A DNA stretch of 64,000 bases from Pseudomonas quercus (GCF_012033695.1 NZ_JAAVJI010000017.1:1-64000), one strand, 5' to 3'; shown: positions 7,889 to 16,753, counted from the first letter of the stretch. The notes: generated by a model not told the origin, from the letters alone. Numbers and translations are program-made.

Positions 7889-8620
7889 TCACACCTGTGC
7901 CATACCACCGTCGATACACAGCTCCGAGCCTGCCACAAAGCTGCTTTCGTCGCTGGCCAGGAAGAGCACGGCGGCGGCCACTTCTTCAGGTTTGCCCAGG
8001 CGTTTGAGGGGAATAAAGCCCAGTAGCGACCGTTTGATCTCGTCAGATGCTGCCGCCATCATGGGCGTATCAATAGGGCCTGGGCTTACCACGTTTACCC
8101 GAATACCCCGGTCGGCCAGTTCGTTTGTCCAGGTTCGGGCATAGGCCCGCAGCGCGGCTTTGCTCGCCCCATAGGTGCCATACCCTGGGGTACCGATGAA
8201 GCCGGCGATCGACCCTACCAATACCACGCTGGCGCCCTGGGGCATCAGCGGTAACACGCTTTTCAGGATGAGCAGTGGTGCGCGTGCGTTCACATTGAAG
8301 GTCTTGTCGAAATGCTCGGCCGTGGTATCGGCCAGCGACGCGCATTCGGAAATACCGGCGCTTATCACCAGGCTATCCAAGGAAGTTGCGGCCTGTTCGA
8401 GGGCCTGGACAATCAGGCCCACGTCCTCATGCTGGGTCACGTCCGCCTGTATGCCCTGCGCCTGTTCGCCCAATTCGGCCAAGGCGTTATTCAGAGAATC
8501 CGGGTTGCGACCGGTGATGAATACCCGTGCCCCCTCCTGGATAAAGCGCTTGGCCGTTGCCAAGCCGATCCCGCTGTTACCGCCAGTTACCAGCACTGTT
8601 TTTCCACTCAACCTAGCCAT
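7889..8620 (-). CDS. Short-chain dehydrogenase/reductase, classical type, 243 aa
   Basis: Classical SDR with TGGNSGIG at residues 12-19, NNAG-equivalent ISAGIS near 88, catalytic Ser in VLVGSIAGF, YGTYGASK (Y-x-x-x-K) near 152 and the C-terminal ELCIDGGMAQV. The TGRNP turn after strand two suggests NADPH. Resembles many 3-oxoacyl-ACP-reductase-like enzymes of unknown substrate in Pseudomonas. It is divergent from its own HxlR regulator at 8708, repeating the arrangement at 6452-7785 although the two dehydrogenases belong to different SDR subgroups. Confidence 0.9.
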   Translation of the reverse strand: MARLSGKTVLVTGGNSGIGLATAKRFIQEGARVFITGRNPDSLNNALAELGEQAQGIQADVTQHEDVGLIVQALEQAATSLDSLVISAGISECASLADTTAEHFDKTFNVNARAPLLILKSVLPLMPQGASVVLVGSIAGFIGTPGYGTYGASKAALRAYARTWTNELADRGIRVNVVSPGPIDTPMMAAASDEIKRSLLGFIPLKRLGKPEEVAAAVLFLASDESSFVAGSELCIDGGMAQV

Positions 8621-8648
8621 GGGTCATCCTCCACGATGCACGGATGAT

Positions 8649-8664
8649 TACGATATATTTCGTA
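8649..8664. promoter_or_regulatory. Palindrome TACGA-N6-TCGTA, candidate HxlR operator
   Basis: Perfect 5-bp arms with an AT spacer lie between the dehydrogenase (start 8620) and HxlR gene (start 8708), overlapping the only AT-rich promoter-like stretch. Likely site of autoregulation and control of the reductase. Confidence 0.6.
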
Positions 8665-8707
8665 TACTAAGTGTCAATTACGCACTTTGAAGAGCCTAGG
8701 TATACCC

Positions 8708-9115
8708 ATGGAAACCCAGATGCCTGATATGCCCGACCACCTCTGTGCCCAGGTGTTGGCCACGCGCCCGGTGCTGGAGCAGATCGCGAACAAATGGTCG
8801 GTGCTTATTCTCACCGTGGTGTGCACTGAGCCTTCCCGTTTCAACGCGCTCAAGCGACGGCTGGGTGGCATTACCCACAAGGCACTGACCGAAGCACTTC
8901 GGCGGCTGGAGCGAAACGGGCTGGTGGCCAGGCGGGTGATCACCTCATCACCTATTGCGGTGGAATATTCCATCACCCCACTGGGGCGGTCGTTACAGGA
9001 GCCTTTTGCGGCACTGTTCAACTGGTCGGTGCTGCATCAACAGCAAGTGGAACAGGCTCAGCAGGCGTTCGATGCGCTCAAGGAGCAGCAGGAAAACAGG
9101 CGCGCCGATGCATAG
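8708..9115 (+). CDS. HxlR-family transcriptional regulator, 135 aa
   Basis: Winged-helix regulator: IANKWSVLILTVVC opens the domain, FNALKRRLGGITHKALTEALRRLERNGLV is the recognition region and VEYSITPLGRSL the wing. ATG 8708 is preferred; the frame upstream begins on TTG with no ribosome site. A Cys lies in LILTVVCTEP, but no family redox Cys is in the typical N-terminal position. Divergent partner of the SDR at 7889-8620, with the palindrome at 8649 between them. Confidence 0.88.
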   Translation: METQMPDMPDHLCAQVLATRPVLEQIANKWSVLILTVVCTEPSRFNALKRRLGGITHKALTEALRRLERNGLVARRVITSSPIAVEYSITPLGRSLQEPFAALFNWSVLHQQQVEQAQQAFDALKEQQENRRADA

Positions 9116-9199
9116 GGCGCGCGTTATGTAGCTATCCGCCCAGTGCTATCGGATAATGGCAGCCTTTGCGATCCTGCCTGCTGCTGCCTGGAGCTATCG

Positions 9200-9937
9200 A
9201 TGGTCAAGACCCGCCCCCGTCCCGCACTCAACGGCGTCGCCTCAGCTGACAGGGTGCTGACCGTGCTTTGTGCTTTCAAACTGGGGGATTCGGCGTTGGG
9301 CCTGGTGGAACTCACCGAGCGCACCGGGCTGGTCAAGAGCACTATCATGCGGCTGATGGTGTCCTTGGAAACCCATGGCTTTATCACGCGCCTGGCAGAT
9401 GGTCGGTACATGCTTGCCAGTGAGGTCATGCGGCTGAATGCGGTGTACCAGGATGCACTGGACCTGGAAAGGCACGTGGTGCCCAGGCTTCATCGGCTTA
9501 CGGATGAAACAGGGGAAACCGCTTCATTCTACGTACGTCACGGGGCCTACCGGCTGTGCCAGTACCGGGTCAACTCCCCGCACCGGCTACGCTTGCACCT
9601 GCAGCCCGGTGACATGCGCCCCATGGACAAGGCTGCCAGTGCCGAAGCATTGCGTACCCCTTACAGCCGCTTTGTGGAGGGGTTGGAGCCCTTCTATTCC
9701 AATGGTGCCACAGACCCCCATGCGTCCTCCATGGCGCTGCCCATCTACGGGCCGTTGAAAGAACTGGTAGGGGCGATCGTGTTGTCAGGCCCCTCTACCC
9801 GGTTAACGGCCGAGTATGCAAACAGCCTGCGCGACACCTTTGTCGAGATTGCCGAAGACCTTACGCGTAGTTTGGGAGGTAGGCCGTCCATGGAGCGCCA
9901 GCCTGCCCCTGACGACGCTTCCGCCAAGGTCATGTGA
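9200..9937 (+). CDS. IclR-family transcriptional regulator, 245 aa
   Basis: N-terminal winged HTH (about 12-75: SADRVLTVLCAF, LVELTERTGLVKSTIMRLMVSLETHGFI) and C-terminal IclR effector domain (VVPRLHRLTDETGETASFYVRHG). ATG 9200 with GGAG upstream gives the normal family length; the longer frame to 9143 adds a Cys-rich tail without support. It ends 8 bases inside the convergent amidohydrolase gene. The neighbouring catabolic genes share a palindrome TGAAATG-N-CATTTCA in their promoters, a size and base content typical of IclR-family operators, so it is the best candidate for their regulator. Effector unknown, probably a pathway acid. Confidence 0.9.
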   Translation: MVKTRPRPALNGVASADRVLTVLCAFKLGDSALGLVELTERTGLVKSTIMRLMVSLETHGFITRLADGRYMLASEVMRLNAVYQDALDLERHVVPRLHRLTDETGETASFYVRHGAYRLCQYRVNSPHRLRLHLQPGDMRPMDKAASAEALRTPYSRFVEGLEPFYSNGATDPHASSMALPIYGPLKELVGAIVLSGPSTRLTAEYANSLRDTFVEIAEDLTRSLGGRPSMERQPAPDDASAKVM

Positions 9938-10850
9938 ACCCATACAGGGCCACCGGGTTGTCCCTGAGTATGCGTTCACGGTGCTGTGCGTCGGGCGCCC
10001 ACTGCAATAGCAGGTCGAGCAAATCGGCGTCGTTGGGTTTATTTGAGGGGACAGTGGGGTGAGGCCAGTCGCTGCCCCATAGCATCCGTTGTGGGTTGAT
10101 ACGCACCAGCTCCATCGCCACCTGGCTTACATCCGCGTAGCGGGGCGGGCCTTCCTTGGAGCGGATATAGGGGCCAGACAACTTCACCCAGGTGCGCTGG
10201 TTGTCCAGAAGCCGGGTAAGGGTGGCGAAGGCGGCAGACGCTGTGCCCTCGGGCTGTGGGACATGGCCCATATGGTCAATCACCAGCCGCGATGGCAACC
10301 GGGCCAGCCGGTGTTCCAGGTCCACCAGTTGAGTACCGGGCGCCACGACCTGGACGTTCCAGCCCAGCTCATTGACCCTCGCCGCCAAGGGTTCAAGGTC
10401 ATCGAGGCTGGCGCCGCCGTAACTCAGGTTAAAGCGAATGCCCCGTACACCCTCAGCATGCATGGCCTGCAAGATAGCGTCCGACACGGCCCCGTCCACC
10501 ACCGCCACTCCCCGCGCGCTGCCGCCTGCCTTGCGCAGGCCTTCGAGCATGCAGCGGTTATCCGTGCCGTAAGTGGAGGGCGTAACGATCACCATGCGCT
10601 TGAGGTGAAGGCGTGCCTGTATCTGGCCATAGTCTTCCAAAGACGCATTGGGAGGAAGCAAGGTGGCCCCCGGTGCGGCAGGCACATGATCGTCATACAG
10701 GTGCATGTGGCAATCCACACTGCCTGGCGGCGGCACCAGGGTAGACAGGTCGTTTCCGCTAGAGAACCGATAGCTGGCCAGGGCGTTGAGTGAAACAAGG
10801 GCGCCTGCAGAGGCGGCGCCAAGAACAAAGTGGCGGCGGGTGGTCGGCAT
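9930..10850 (-). CDS. Tat-exported amidohydrolase (LigI/PDC-lactonase-like), 306 aa
   Basis: TIM-barrel metal-dependent hydrolase of the amidohydrolase-2 type. Motifs: VDCHMHLYDD (first metal His pair), VIDHMGHVPQPEG, and WGSDWPHPTV with the catalytic Asp. This set is typical of 2-pyrone-4,6-dicarboxylate lactonase and 4-sulfomuconolactone hydrolase. From ATG 10850 the protein begins with a twin-arginine signal, TRRHFVLGAASAGALVSLNA, so it is probably exported folded to the periplasm, which is unusual for this family. Placed beside an MFS acid carrier, a hydroxyacid dehydrogenase and an RraA-type aldolase, it may hydrolyse a lactone to an open-chain acid before uptake. Exact substrate unknown. 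Confidence 0.8.
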   Translation of the reverse strand: MPTTRRHFVLGAASAGALVSLNALASYRFSSGNDLSTLVPPPGSVDCHMHLYDDHVPAAPGATLLPPNASLEDYGQIQARLHLKRMVIVTPSTYGTDNRCMLEGLRKAGGSARGVAVVDGAVSDAILQAMHAEGVRGIRFNLSYGGASLDDLEPLAARVNELGWNVQVVAPGTQLVDLEHRLARLPSRLVIDHMGHVPQPEGTASAAFATLTRLLDNQRTWVKLSGPYIRSKEGPPRYADVSQVAMELVRINPQRMLWGSDWPHPTVPSNKPNDADLLDLLLQWAPDAQHRERILRDNPVALYGFT

Positions 10851-10960
10851 GGGGGCGGGGTTCCGGTCGTAGTTCGCCACACCCCGGCACAGGGCGGGTG
10901 GCCTGGACTATAAAAAAGGGAGTGGGCCAAAGCGTAGTGGGCCACTCCCGGTAAAAAACG

Positions 10961-12328
10961 CTAGGTGTGCTGCAGGGCAAGCTGCATTACCCCATCAGCC
11001 GGCCTTAAGGGGCTCAGGGTGCTCGGCTTGCGTACGCTGGCGGGGCGGCCCATCAATAGCACGGCGATCCCGCCTGCTGCACACAGTACAGCCAGCGGCA
11101 GCATGGCGATGGCGTAGCTGCCGGTAGCCTCATGAATGGCCCCATAGGTGTTGACCATAAGGCCGCCACCGATAAGGTTGGCCAGTGCACCAATAGCCGC
11201 CAGGCCCGCCGCTGCAGTAGTGCTCGACAGCCAGTTGGACACCAGCGCCCAGAACGGGCCTTTCATGGAGTAGGCCCCTACCAGCACCATGGTCAGCAAC
11301 AGCACGGTGGCAGGCAGTGACGAGGTGACCAAGGCCAGCAGCAGCCCAGCCGTAATCAGCAGCAGCGTTGCAGACGTGTGCCAACGGCGTTCGTTGGTTT
11401 TATCAGAGCTTCGGCCCCACAGGATCATCGCCACCGACGCGATGCCGTAGGGAATCGCATTCACCAGGCCGATTTCCAGGTTGGTCAGCCCGAAGGTCTT
11501 GAGCAGTTGAGGCGCCCATACACTCATGGTGCTGCCCGCCGCCGAGGCGCCGGAATAGATCAGGGCCATGACCCAGATGTCCTTGTGCTTGAGCAGTTTC
11601 CACAAGGACAGGTGCCCGATGTTGGCCTTGCGCTGGCGCTCCTCATCCAGCCGGCCGGTGAGCCATTGCCGTTGCTCAGTGGTCAGCCATTTCGCCTGTT
11701 CAGGCCGGTCCGTCAACACGAACAGGCAAGCGATACCTAACAGCACGGCCGGAATGCCTTCGAGCAGAAACAGCCAGTGCCAGCCCCGCATGCCCATCCA
11801 CCCATCCAGGGACAACAACAGCCCAGACAGGGGAGACCCGATGAAGTTGGCTCCGGGAATGGCGACCATGAAAATGGCAACCATGCGGCCACGGTAAGCA
11901 GAAGGCAGCCAGTAGGTCATGTAAAGGAGCACCCCTGGGAAGAAACCTGCCTCTGCCGCGCCTAACAGAAAGCGCATCACGTACAGCGAGTTGGCACCTT
12001 GCACAAAGGCCGTACCTGCCGAGACCAGCCCCCAGGTGATCATGATTCGCGCAATCCAGATTCGGGCCCCGAATTTCTGCAAGGCCAGGTTACTGGGCAC
12101 TTCAACCAAAAAGTAGGACACGAAGAACAGGCTGCTGGCGAACCCGAAGATGGCGGGCGTGAGGCCCAGGTCCTTGTTCATTTGCAGCGATGCCATCCCG
12201 ATGTTGCCGCGATCGATGATCGCGATCAGGTAGCACAGGATCAGGAAGGGCAGCAGCCGCCAAGCGACGCGGCGCATGGTGGTGCGCTCCAGTTCGCTGA
12301 TGGTGTGGGGCGCCTGTTGTAGGGCCAT
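10961..12328 (-). CDS. MFS transporter, ACS (anion:cation symporter) family, 455 aa
   Basis: Twelve-helix inner-membrane carrier of the tartrate/phthalate/hexuronate type. The signature IDRGNIGMASLQMNKDLGL follows the first helix, and RFLLGAAEAGFFPGVLLYMTYW marks helix 4; a large cytoplasmic loop with DRPEQAKWLT lies in the middle. Such carriers import organic anions with protons. It lies between the amidohydrolase and the hydroxyacid dehydrogenase on the same strand (77-bp and 110-bp gaps), so it probably imports the pathway substrate. Confidence 0.9.
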   Translation of the reverse strand: MALQQAPHTISELERTTMRRVAWRLLPFLILCYLIAIIDRGNIGMASLQMNKDLGLTPAIFGFASSLFFVSYFLVEVPSNLALQKFGARIWIARIMITWGLVSAGTAFVQGANSLYVMRFLLGAAEAGFFPGVLLYMTYWLPSAYRGRMVAIFMVAIPGANFIGSPLSGLLLSLDGWMGMRGWHWLFLLEGIPAVLLGIACLFVLTDRPEQAKWLTTEQRQWLTGRLDEERQRKANIGHLSLWKLLKHKDIWVMALIYSGASAAGSTMSVWAPQLLKTFGLTNLEIGLVNAIPYGIASVAMILWGRSSDKTNERRWHTSATLLLITAGLLLALVTSSLPATVLLLTMVLVGAYSMKGPFWALVSNWLSSTTAAAGLAAIGALANLIGGGLMVNTYGAIHEATGSYAIAMLPLAVLCAAGGIAVLLMGRPASVRKPSTLSPLRPADGVMQLALQHT

Positions 12329-12405
12329 GGTGTTCTCCTATAGTTGTTTTTGCTGGAGATCAAGCGTGCAGCAGGTGGAGCTGACTCAGGCGTAAGGGCA
12401 GAGGC

Positions 12406-13377
12406 CTAGAGCAGGTGCCGGTTGACGATGCAGCGTGGGTCCAGCGCTTGGTTGTTCCACAGGCTCACCACCTGCTGCACGGCCAGCAGGCCCACCCGAT
12501 CACGGGCTTCAGTGGTGTTGGCCCCTACATGAGGCGTCGCAACCAGAGTGGTCAAGCTCCACAGGTCGCTGTCTGCAGCAGGGGGTTCAGGGTGGAACGT
12601 ATCAAGCCCGGCACCGGCGATTTGGCCGGTGCGCAGCGCGTGAACCAGTGCAGCGGTATCAATCAATTCGCCACGTGCGGTGTTGATCACGATGGCATTG
12701 GGGCGCATGCGCTGGAACTGCTCAGTGCTCAGAAGGTTACGGTTCTGCTCGGTAAGGGGGCAGTGCAGGCTGATCACATCGCAGGCTTCTACCAGATGTT
12801 CGAAGCTGGTTTCGCGTTCTACGTGGTCGCGCGCGGGCAAGGCTTGCAGGTAGGGGTCGTATACCCGGACCTTCATCCGTAGCGGGGCGACCAGGTCCAT
12901 TAGAATGCCGCCAATGGCGCCTAACCCTACCAAGCCCAGCGTTTTGCCCGACAGCTCCATGCCATTGGCCGTGGCTTTGTCCCAGTGGCCTTGGCGCATG
13001 CGCGCGTCAAGGGCCGCTGTTTGCCGGGCCACGCTGAACATCAAAGCGAAGGCGTGTTCGGCAACCGACTGTGCATTGGCGCCCATGGCGATGGTGACGG
13101 GCACCCCATGCTCTGCGGCGGCTTGAATATCGATGCTGTCGTACCCCACCCCGTGCTTGGCAATGACCTTGAGCGCCGAAGACGCCTGGATCATCGCTTT
13201 CGTCAGCTTGCCCTGACGCACGATAATGGCATCGGGCTGTTCCTGCTCAATGATGGCAACCAACTCGTCGGCGGGCAGGTAGGGGGTGGTGGGTATGATC
13301 TGGATGTCCAGGCTCGCGGCATGCTGCATGGCGTCCTGGGTAAGCGCGGGGCCAGTGATCAATATCTTGCGGGTCAT
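12406..13377 (-). CDS. D-2-hydroxyacid dehydrogenase (SerA/GhrB family), 323 aa
   Basis: NAD(P)-dependent oxidoreductase converting 2-hydroxy acids and 2-oxo acids. Substrate-binding region around KHGVGYDSID, dinucleotide motif GLVGLGAIGG near 145, and the catalytic triad Arg (NTARGELID), Glu (FHPEPPAA) and His (TPHVGANT) are all intact. Shorter than full SerA because the ACT regulatory domain is absent, so a catabolic or glyoxylate/tartronate-type role is more likely than serine synthesis. First gene of the minus-strand operon; its promoter region carries the palindrome at 13458. Confidence 0.9.
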   Translation of the reverse strand: MTRKILITGPALTQDAMQHAASLDIQIIPTTPYLPADELVAIIEQEQPDAIIVRQGKLTKAMIQASSALKVIAKHGVGYDSIDIQAAAEHGVPVTIAMGANAQSVAEHAFALMFSVARQTAALDARMRQGHWDKATANGMELSGKTLGLVGLGAIGGILMDLVAPLRMKVRVYDPYLQALPARDHVERETSFEHLVEACDVISLHCPLTEQNRNLLSTEQFQRMRPNAIVINTARGELIDTAALVHALRTGQIAGAGLDTFHPEPPAADSDLWSLTTLVATPHVGANTTEARDRVGLLAVQQVVSLWNNQALDPRCIVNRHLL

Positions 13378-13457
13378 GGGTGTTCACCTTGTTGTTATGG
13401 CAGCGCGCCCAGGGCTCACCTGGGCCACCGGTAGGTCTGTACCTTAACCTAGCATAA

Positions 13458-13472
13458 TGAAATGCCATTTCA
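13458..13472. promoter_or_regulatory. Palindrome TGAAATGCCATTTCA (operator copy 1)
   Basis: Perfect 7-bp arms around one base, 80 bases upstream of the hydroxyacid dehydrogenase start on the minus strand. Same motif recurs at 13540 and 16754 and nowhere else that I noticed in the window. Likely bound by the IclR regulator encoded at 9200. Confidence 0.7.
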
Positions 13473-13539
13473 ACAAACAAGTTTGCTCAGTGACAAATGG
13501 CGTATAAAACCAAGCGTAAGGTGCTTGATGTGATATAAA

Positions 13540-13554
13540 TGAAATGCCATTCTG
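13540..13554. promoter_or_regulatory. Palindrome TGAAATGCCATTCTG (operator copy 2)
   Basis: Left arm and centre identical to copy 1, right arm with changes in the last three bases; 52 bases upstream of the RraA-type gene start. Together with copy 1 it would control the divergent promoters. Confidence 0.65.
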
Positions 13555-13605
13555 AAAAACCAGAGCCTGGCTCGTTGGCACCCTATAACTTCAAGAGAAA
13601 AGCCC

Positions 13606-14283
13606 ATGCCTATCGGATTCCGCGTCCTCAAAGCCGAACGTAAAGTCAGCGCACAGTGGGTTTCGCGCTACCGCGACGTGCCTGTCGCCAATGTGAGCGA
13701 TTCCATGCACCGCATGACCGCCGGTGGGGCCCGCCTGCGCCCCATGCACCGTGAGGGCGTGCTGGCGGGCCCAGCACTGACCGTGAAGGCCCGGCCCGGC
13801 GACAACCTGATGCTGCATTACGCCATCGATATCGCCGAGCCCGGCGATGTCATTGTGGTGGATGCCGGCGGGGACCTGAGCAATGCGCTGATTGGCGAAA
13901 TGATGGTGGCCTATGCCGAGAAACGTGGCGTAGCTGGCATTGTGATCAATGGGGCTATTCGGGATGCTGGAAGCATCGGCGCCGGTACGTTCCCCCTGTT
14001 TGCAGCCGGTATCTCCCATCGCGGCCCGTACAAGGATGGGCCAGGGGAAATCAACGTACCCATTGCCATCGACGGCATGGTCATAGAACCCGGCGACCTG
14101 GTGATCGGTGACGACGACGGCCTGCTGTGTGTGCCTTACGACCATGTGGAGGCCGTGTACGGGCGAGCCGCTGCCAAGCATGAGGCCGAGCTCAAGCAGA
14201 TGCAGCAGATTGCCGAAGGTACCAACAGCCGTGCCTGGGTACTGGAATCGCTCAAGCAGAAAGGCTGCGAGTTCGCAGGCTAA
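13606..14283 (+). CDS. RraA-family aldolase, HMG/CHA-aldolase-like, 225 aa
   Basis: Homologue of 4-hydroxy-4-methyl-2-oxoglutarate / 4-carboxy-4-hydroxy-2-oxoadipate aldolase, which splits the C4-hydroxy acid to pyruvate plus pyruvate or oxaloacetate with a divalent metal. The active-site loop VVVDAGGDLSNALIGEMM, and GAIRD about 25 residues later, give the G-D-x20-R-D arrangement required for aldolase activity; RNase-E-inhibitor RraA proteins usually lack it. Length is right for the family. It is driven divergently from the dehydrogenase operon with an operator copy 52 bases upstream. Its product pyruvate/oxaloacetate would feed the TCA cycle. A second paralogue lies at 45143. Confidence 0.85.
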   Translation: MPIGFRVLKAERKVSAQWVSRYRDVPVANVSDSMHRMTAGGARLRPMHREGVLAGPALTVKARPGDNLMLHYAIDIAEPGDVIVVDAGGDLSNALIGEMMVAYAEKRGVAGIVINGAIRDAGSIGAGTFPLFAAGISHRGPYKDGPGEINVPIAIDGMVIEPGDLVIGDDDGLLCVPYDHVEAVYGRAAAKHEAELKQMQQIAEGTNSRAWVLESLKQKGCEFAG

Positions 14284-14306
14284 TCCCACCCGCTCCAATG
14301 TGCCTC

Positions 14307-14345
14307 AATCGCCCGGCCAATGCTTGAAGGCAACGCCGGGCGATT
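14307..14345. terminator. Bidirectional terminator
   Basis: AATCGCCCGGC and GCCGGGCGATT form a perfect 11-bp stem with a 17-base loop, followed by ATTGTTGG, between the convergent aldolase and MFS genes. Confidence 0.75.
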
Positions 14346-14380
14346 ATTGTTGGCCTATCGATACGTCACGTCTCTCGCCT

Positions 14381-15733
14381 TCACGGAGCCGCCACATTGC
14401 CCTTGGGCTGACGGGTGCCTGACATCACAGGCTGCTCGCGCGCCGGGTCTCCCAGCCACAGCATCAGGCATGTGCCCAGCAGCAATACCGCAGCCACCGC
14501 GTAGAACGGTGCGGAAAACGACTGCGTAGCATCCTTGATCATCCCGATCAGGAACGGCCCGGCGAACCCGCCTAGGTTGCCGATGGATACGATCAAGGCC
14601 AAGCCGCCCGCCGCCGCACGGCCCGTTAAAAACGTAGAAGGGATAGCCCAGAACGTGGCCTGGAACGCCAGAATGCTGGCTACCGTGCCCGCCAGGCAGG
14701 CGACCTTCAGCACCGGATCCTCAGCCAGGGCGGCGCCTACCAAGGCCAGCGCGGCGAACGCCAATGCGCCTACCACATAGGGCAGGCGCTGTTGCGACCG
14801 GTTGGCCAGGCGGGCCCACACCGTCATCGCAATCGCGCCCAGGATATAGGGCAGGGTGGCGACCAGCCCGACGGTGGCATTTGCCATGCCCAGGCTCTTG
14901 ATGATCTGCGGCATCCATAGGCCGATGCCGATGGACCCTACGATGCAACAGAAGTTGATGGCGGCCAGCACGAACACCTTGGGGTTGGTCAGCGCGCCAC
15001 GCAGGCTGCTGCCATGGGTTGCACTGATGGTGAGTTGCTCACGGCGCAGGCGGTCGGATAACCACGCCTTTTCGCGGTCTGTCAGCCACCGGGCCTTGGC
15101 CGGGTGGTCCACCAGCACGAACAGGCAGGCCAGCCCTAGTAACAGCGCTGGAAGCGCTTCGACCACCAGCAGAAACTGCCAGTTTTTCAGGCCCAGTACC
15201 CCGTGCATGTCCAGTAACCAGCCCGACAGCGGTGAGCCGAAGATATTGGCCGTGGGAATCCCCAGCAAAAATGCTGCAGTGGCTTTTGCGCGCCATTTGC
15301 CTGGAAACCAGTAGGTAAAGTACAGGTACACCCCTGGCGTAAAGCCGGCCTCAGCCAAGCCCAGCAAAAAGCGCATGATGCTGAAGCTCACCGGGCCTGT
15401 GGCGAACGCTGTGCCCATGGAGATCAGGCCCCAGGTGATCATGATGCGGGCGATCCAGATACGCGCCCCAAAGCGCTGCATTAGCAGGTTGCTGGGGATT
15501 TCAAACATAAAGTAGCCGATGAAGAACAGGCCCGCCGCCCAGCCGAACATCGTGGCCGTGAGGCCCAGGTCCTTGTTCATGCTGATGGCCGCGAACCCCA
15601 CATTGGTGCGGTCCAGGTAGCTGATCACGTAGCACGCGAAGATAAAGGGCACGATGCGCAGCAGCACACGCCGTAGCACCTGCTCGCCTTCCTGGTCTGT
15701 CAGCGCGGGAAGTAGCGTCACGTCTTGGGTCAT
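14381..15733 (-). CDS. MFS transporter, ACS family, 450 aa
   Basis: Second organic-anion symporter of the island. Signature LDRTNVGFAAISMNKDLGL after helix 1 and RFLLGLAEAGFTPGVYLYFTYWFPG at helix 4; central loop DHPAKARWLTDREKAWL. Closely similar in layout to the 10961 carrier but not near-identical, so not a recent duplication. Same strand and 55 bp downstream of the SMP-30 gene, forming a two-gene operon whose promoter carries operator copy 3. Probably imports a lactone-derived or sugar-acid substrate. Confidence 0.9.
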   Translation of the reverse strand: MTQDVTLLPALTDQEGEQVLRRVLLRIVPFIFACYVISYLDRTNVGFAAISMNKDLGLTATMFGWAAGLFFIGYFMFEIPSNLLMQRFGARIWIARIMITWGLISMGTAFATGPVSFSIMRFLLGLAEAGFTPGVYLYFTYWFPGKWRAKATAAFLLGIPTANIFGSPLSGWLLDMHGVLGLKNWQFLLVVEALPALLLGLACLFVLVDHPAKARWLTDREKAWLSDRLRREQLTISATHGSSLRGALTNPKVFVLAAINFCCIVGSIGIGLWMPQIIKSLGMANATVGLVATLPYILGAIAMTVWARLANRSQQRLPYVVGALAFAALALVGAALAEDPVLKVACLAGTVASILAFQATFWAIPSTFLTGRAAAGGLALIVSIGNLGGFAGPFLIGMIKDATQSFSAPFYAVAAVLLLGTCLMLWLGDPAREQPVMSGTRQPKGNVAAP

Positions 15734-15788
15734 GGTCGACTCTCTTATGGTTATTGTCGAAACACGGGGCGTCAGCTGTGAGGAAACA

Positions 15789-16709
15789 TCAGCTGTGGGA
15801 GAACATCGGCAGGCCCGCGACCGGGGCAGGTGCCTTCAATATCGAACCGGACTCGGATTCAGTGATGTAAAGCGTGGCATCACCAGGGCCGCCAAAGGCC
15901 AGGTTGGTGTTGCTGATGCCCTCGCACGACACCAGCCTGGCAACGGGCTCGGCTACCTTTGAAAGCCGCCATACCGACCCGAAACCGGTATGGGCTACGT
16001 ACAGGTTGCTGTCTGCATCCAGGGCCAGGCCATCCGGGCCGCCCAGCCCGCCGTGCAGTTGGGCAAACAGGCCCACCTTGCCGATGATCGAGCCGTTGCC
16101 CAGGGGAATGCGCCACACCTGCTGGGCCCGTGTGACGGCGATCAGCAGGTGGTTGAGCGTCGGGTCGAACACAATGCCATTGGGGCTGGGCACGTTGTTG
16201 AGCAGGCAGGTGAGGGTGCCGCCGCTGTCCAGTTTGTACACCCGCCCGGAGGGGTCCTGCAGGCCGGTTTGCCCTTGGTCGGTGAAGTACAGGTCGCCTG
16301 TAGGGGAGAACACCAGGTCGTTTACGCCCTTGAAGCCTTCTGAACCCGCCGACTCCAGGTACGGCCTGATCTCACCGCTGCGTGCATCCAGCACCATGAT
16401 GCCGCGCTTGTAATCGGTGATGAATAGTCGGCCGTCGCGGTGAATCTTCAGGCCATTAGGCCAGCCATCGTATTGGCAGATCAGGTCCCAATCGCCTGAA
16501 GGGCTGATTCTGAAGATCCGCCCGTAGGGGATGTCGGTGACATACAGGTTGCCGTCCCGGTCAAAAGAGGGGCCTTCGAGAAACGAATCGATCATTCGCC
16601 CTTGCCGGTTGGCATCTGCCCAAGCTGTACGGCGGGGCTGGCGGTAGCGGTCCGGTAGCCGGGTGAACACGGTTGTTTCAATGATGGGCGGGGCGGGAAA
16701 AAAGCTCAT
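15789..16709 (-). CDS. SMP-30/gluconolactonase-type lactonase, 306 aa
   Basis: Six-bladed beta-propeller hydrolase that opens lactone rings using one divalent metal. The metal ligands are visible as Glu in FLEGPSFDRDG, Asn in GVNDLVFSPTGDLYFTD and SPNGIVFD, and Asp in GPDGLALDADSNLYVAHTGFG. Family length about 300. No signal peptide, so cytoplasmic. First gene of an operon with the MFS carrier; an operator palindrome lies 45 bases upstream. With the periplasmic amidohydrolase it gives the island two lactone-opening enzymes. Confidence 0.88.
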   Translation of the reverse strand: MSFFPAPPIIETTVFTRLPDRYRQPRRTAWADANRQGRMIDSFLEGPSFDRDGNLYVTDIPYGRIFRISPSGDWDLICQYDGWPNGLKIHRDGRLFITDYKRGIMVLDARSGEIRPYLESAGSEGFKGVNDLVFSPTGDLYFTDQGQTGLQDPSGRVYKLDSGGTLTCLLNNVPSPNGIVFDPTLNHLLIAVTRAQQVWRIPLGNGSIIGKVGLFAQLHGGLGGPDGLALDADSNLYVAHTGFGSVWRLSKVAEPVARLVSCEGISNTNLAFGGPGDATLYITESESGSILKAPAPVAGLPMFSHS

Positions 16710-16753
16710 TGGCCTTCCTGGAGCCGCTGTCTCGCGGCGGTTTTTTGTATTTA

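Noticed and set aside
10837..10865. hrp-box-like GGAACC-N16-CCACCCG on the minus strand
   Set aside because: Last consensus base is wrong and the site overlaps the amidohydrolase start, pointing into the gene; chance match.
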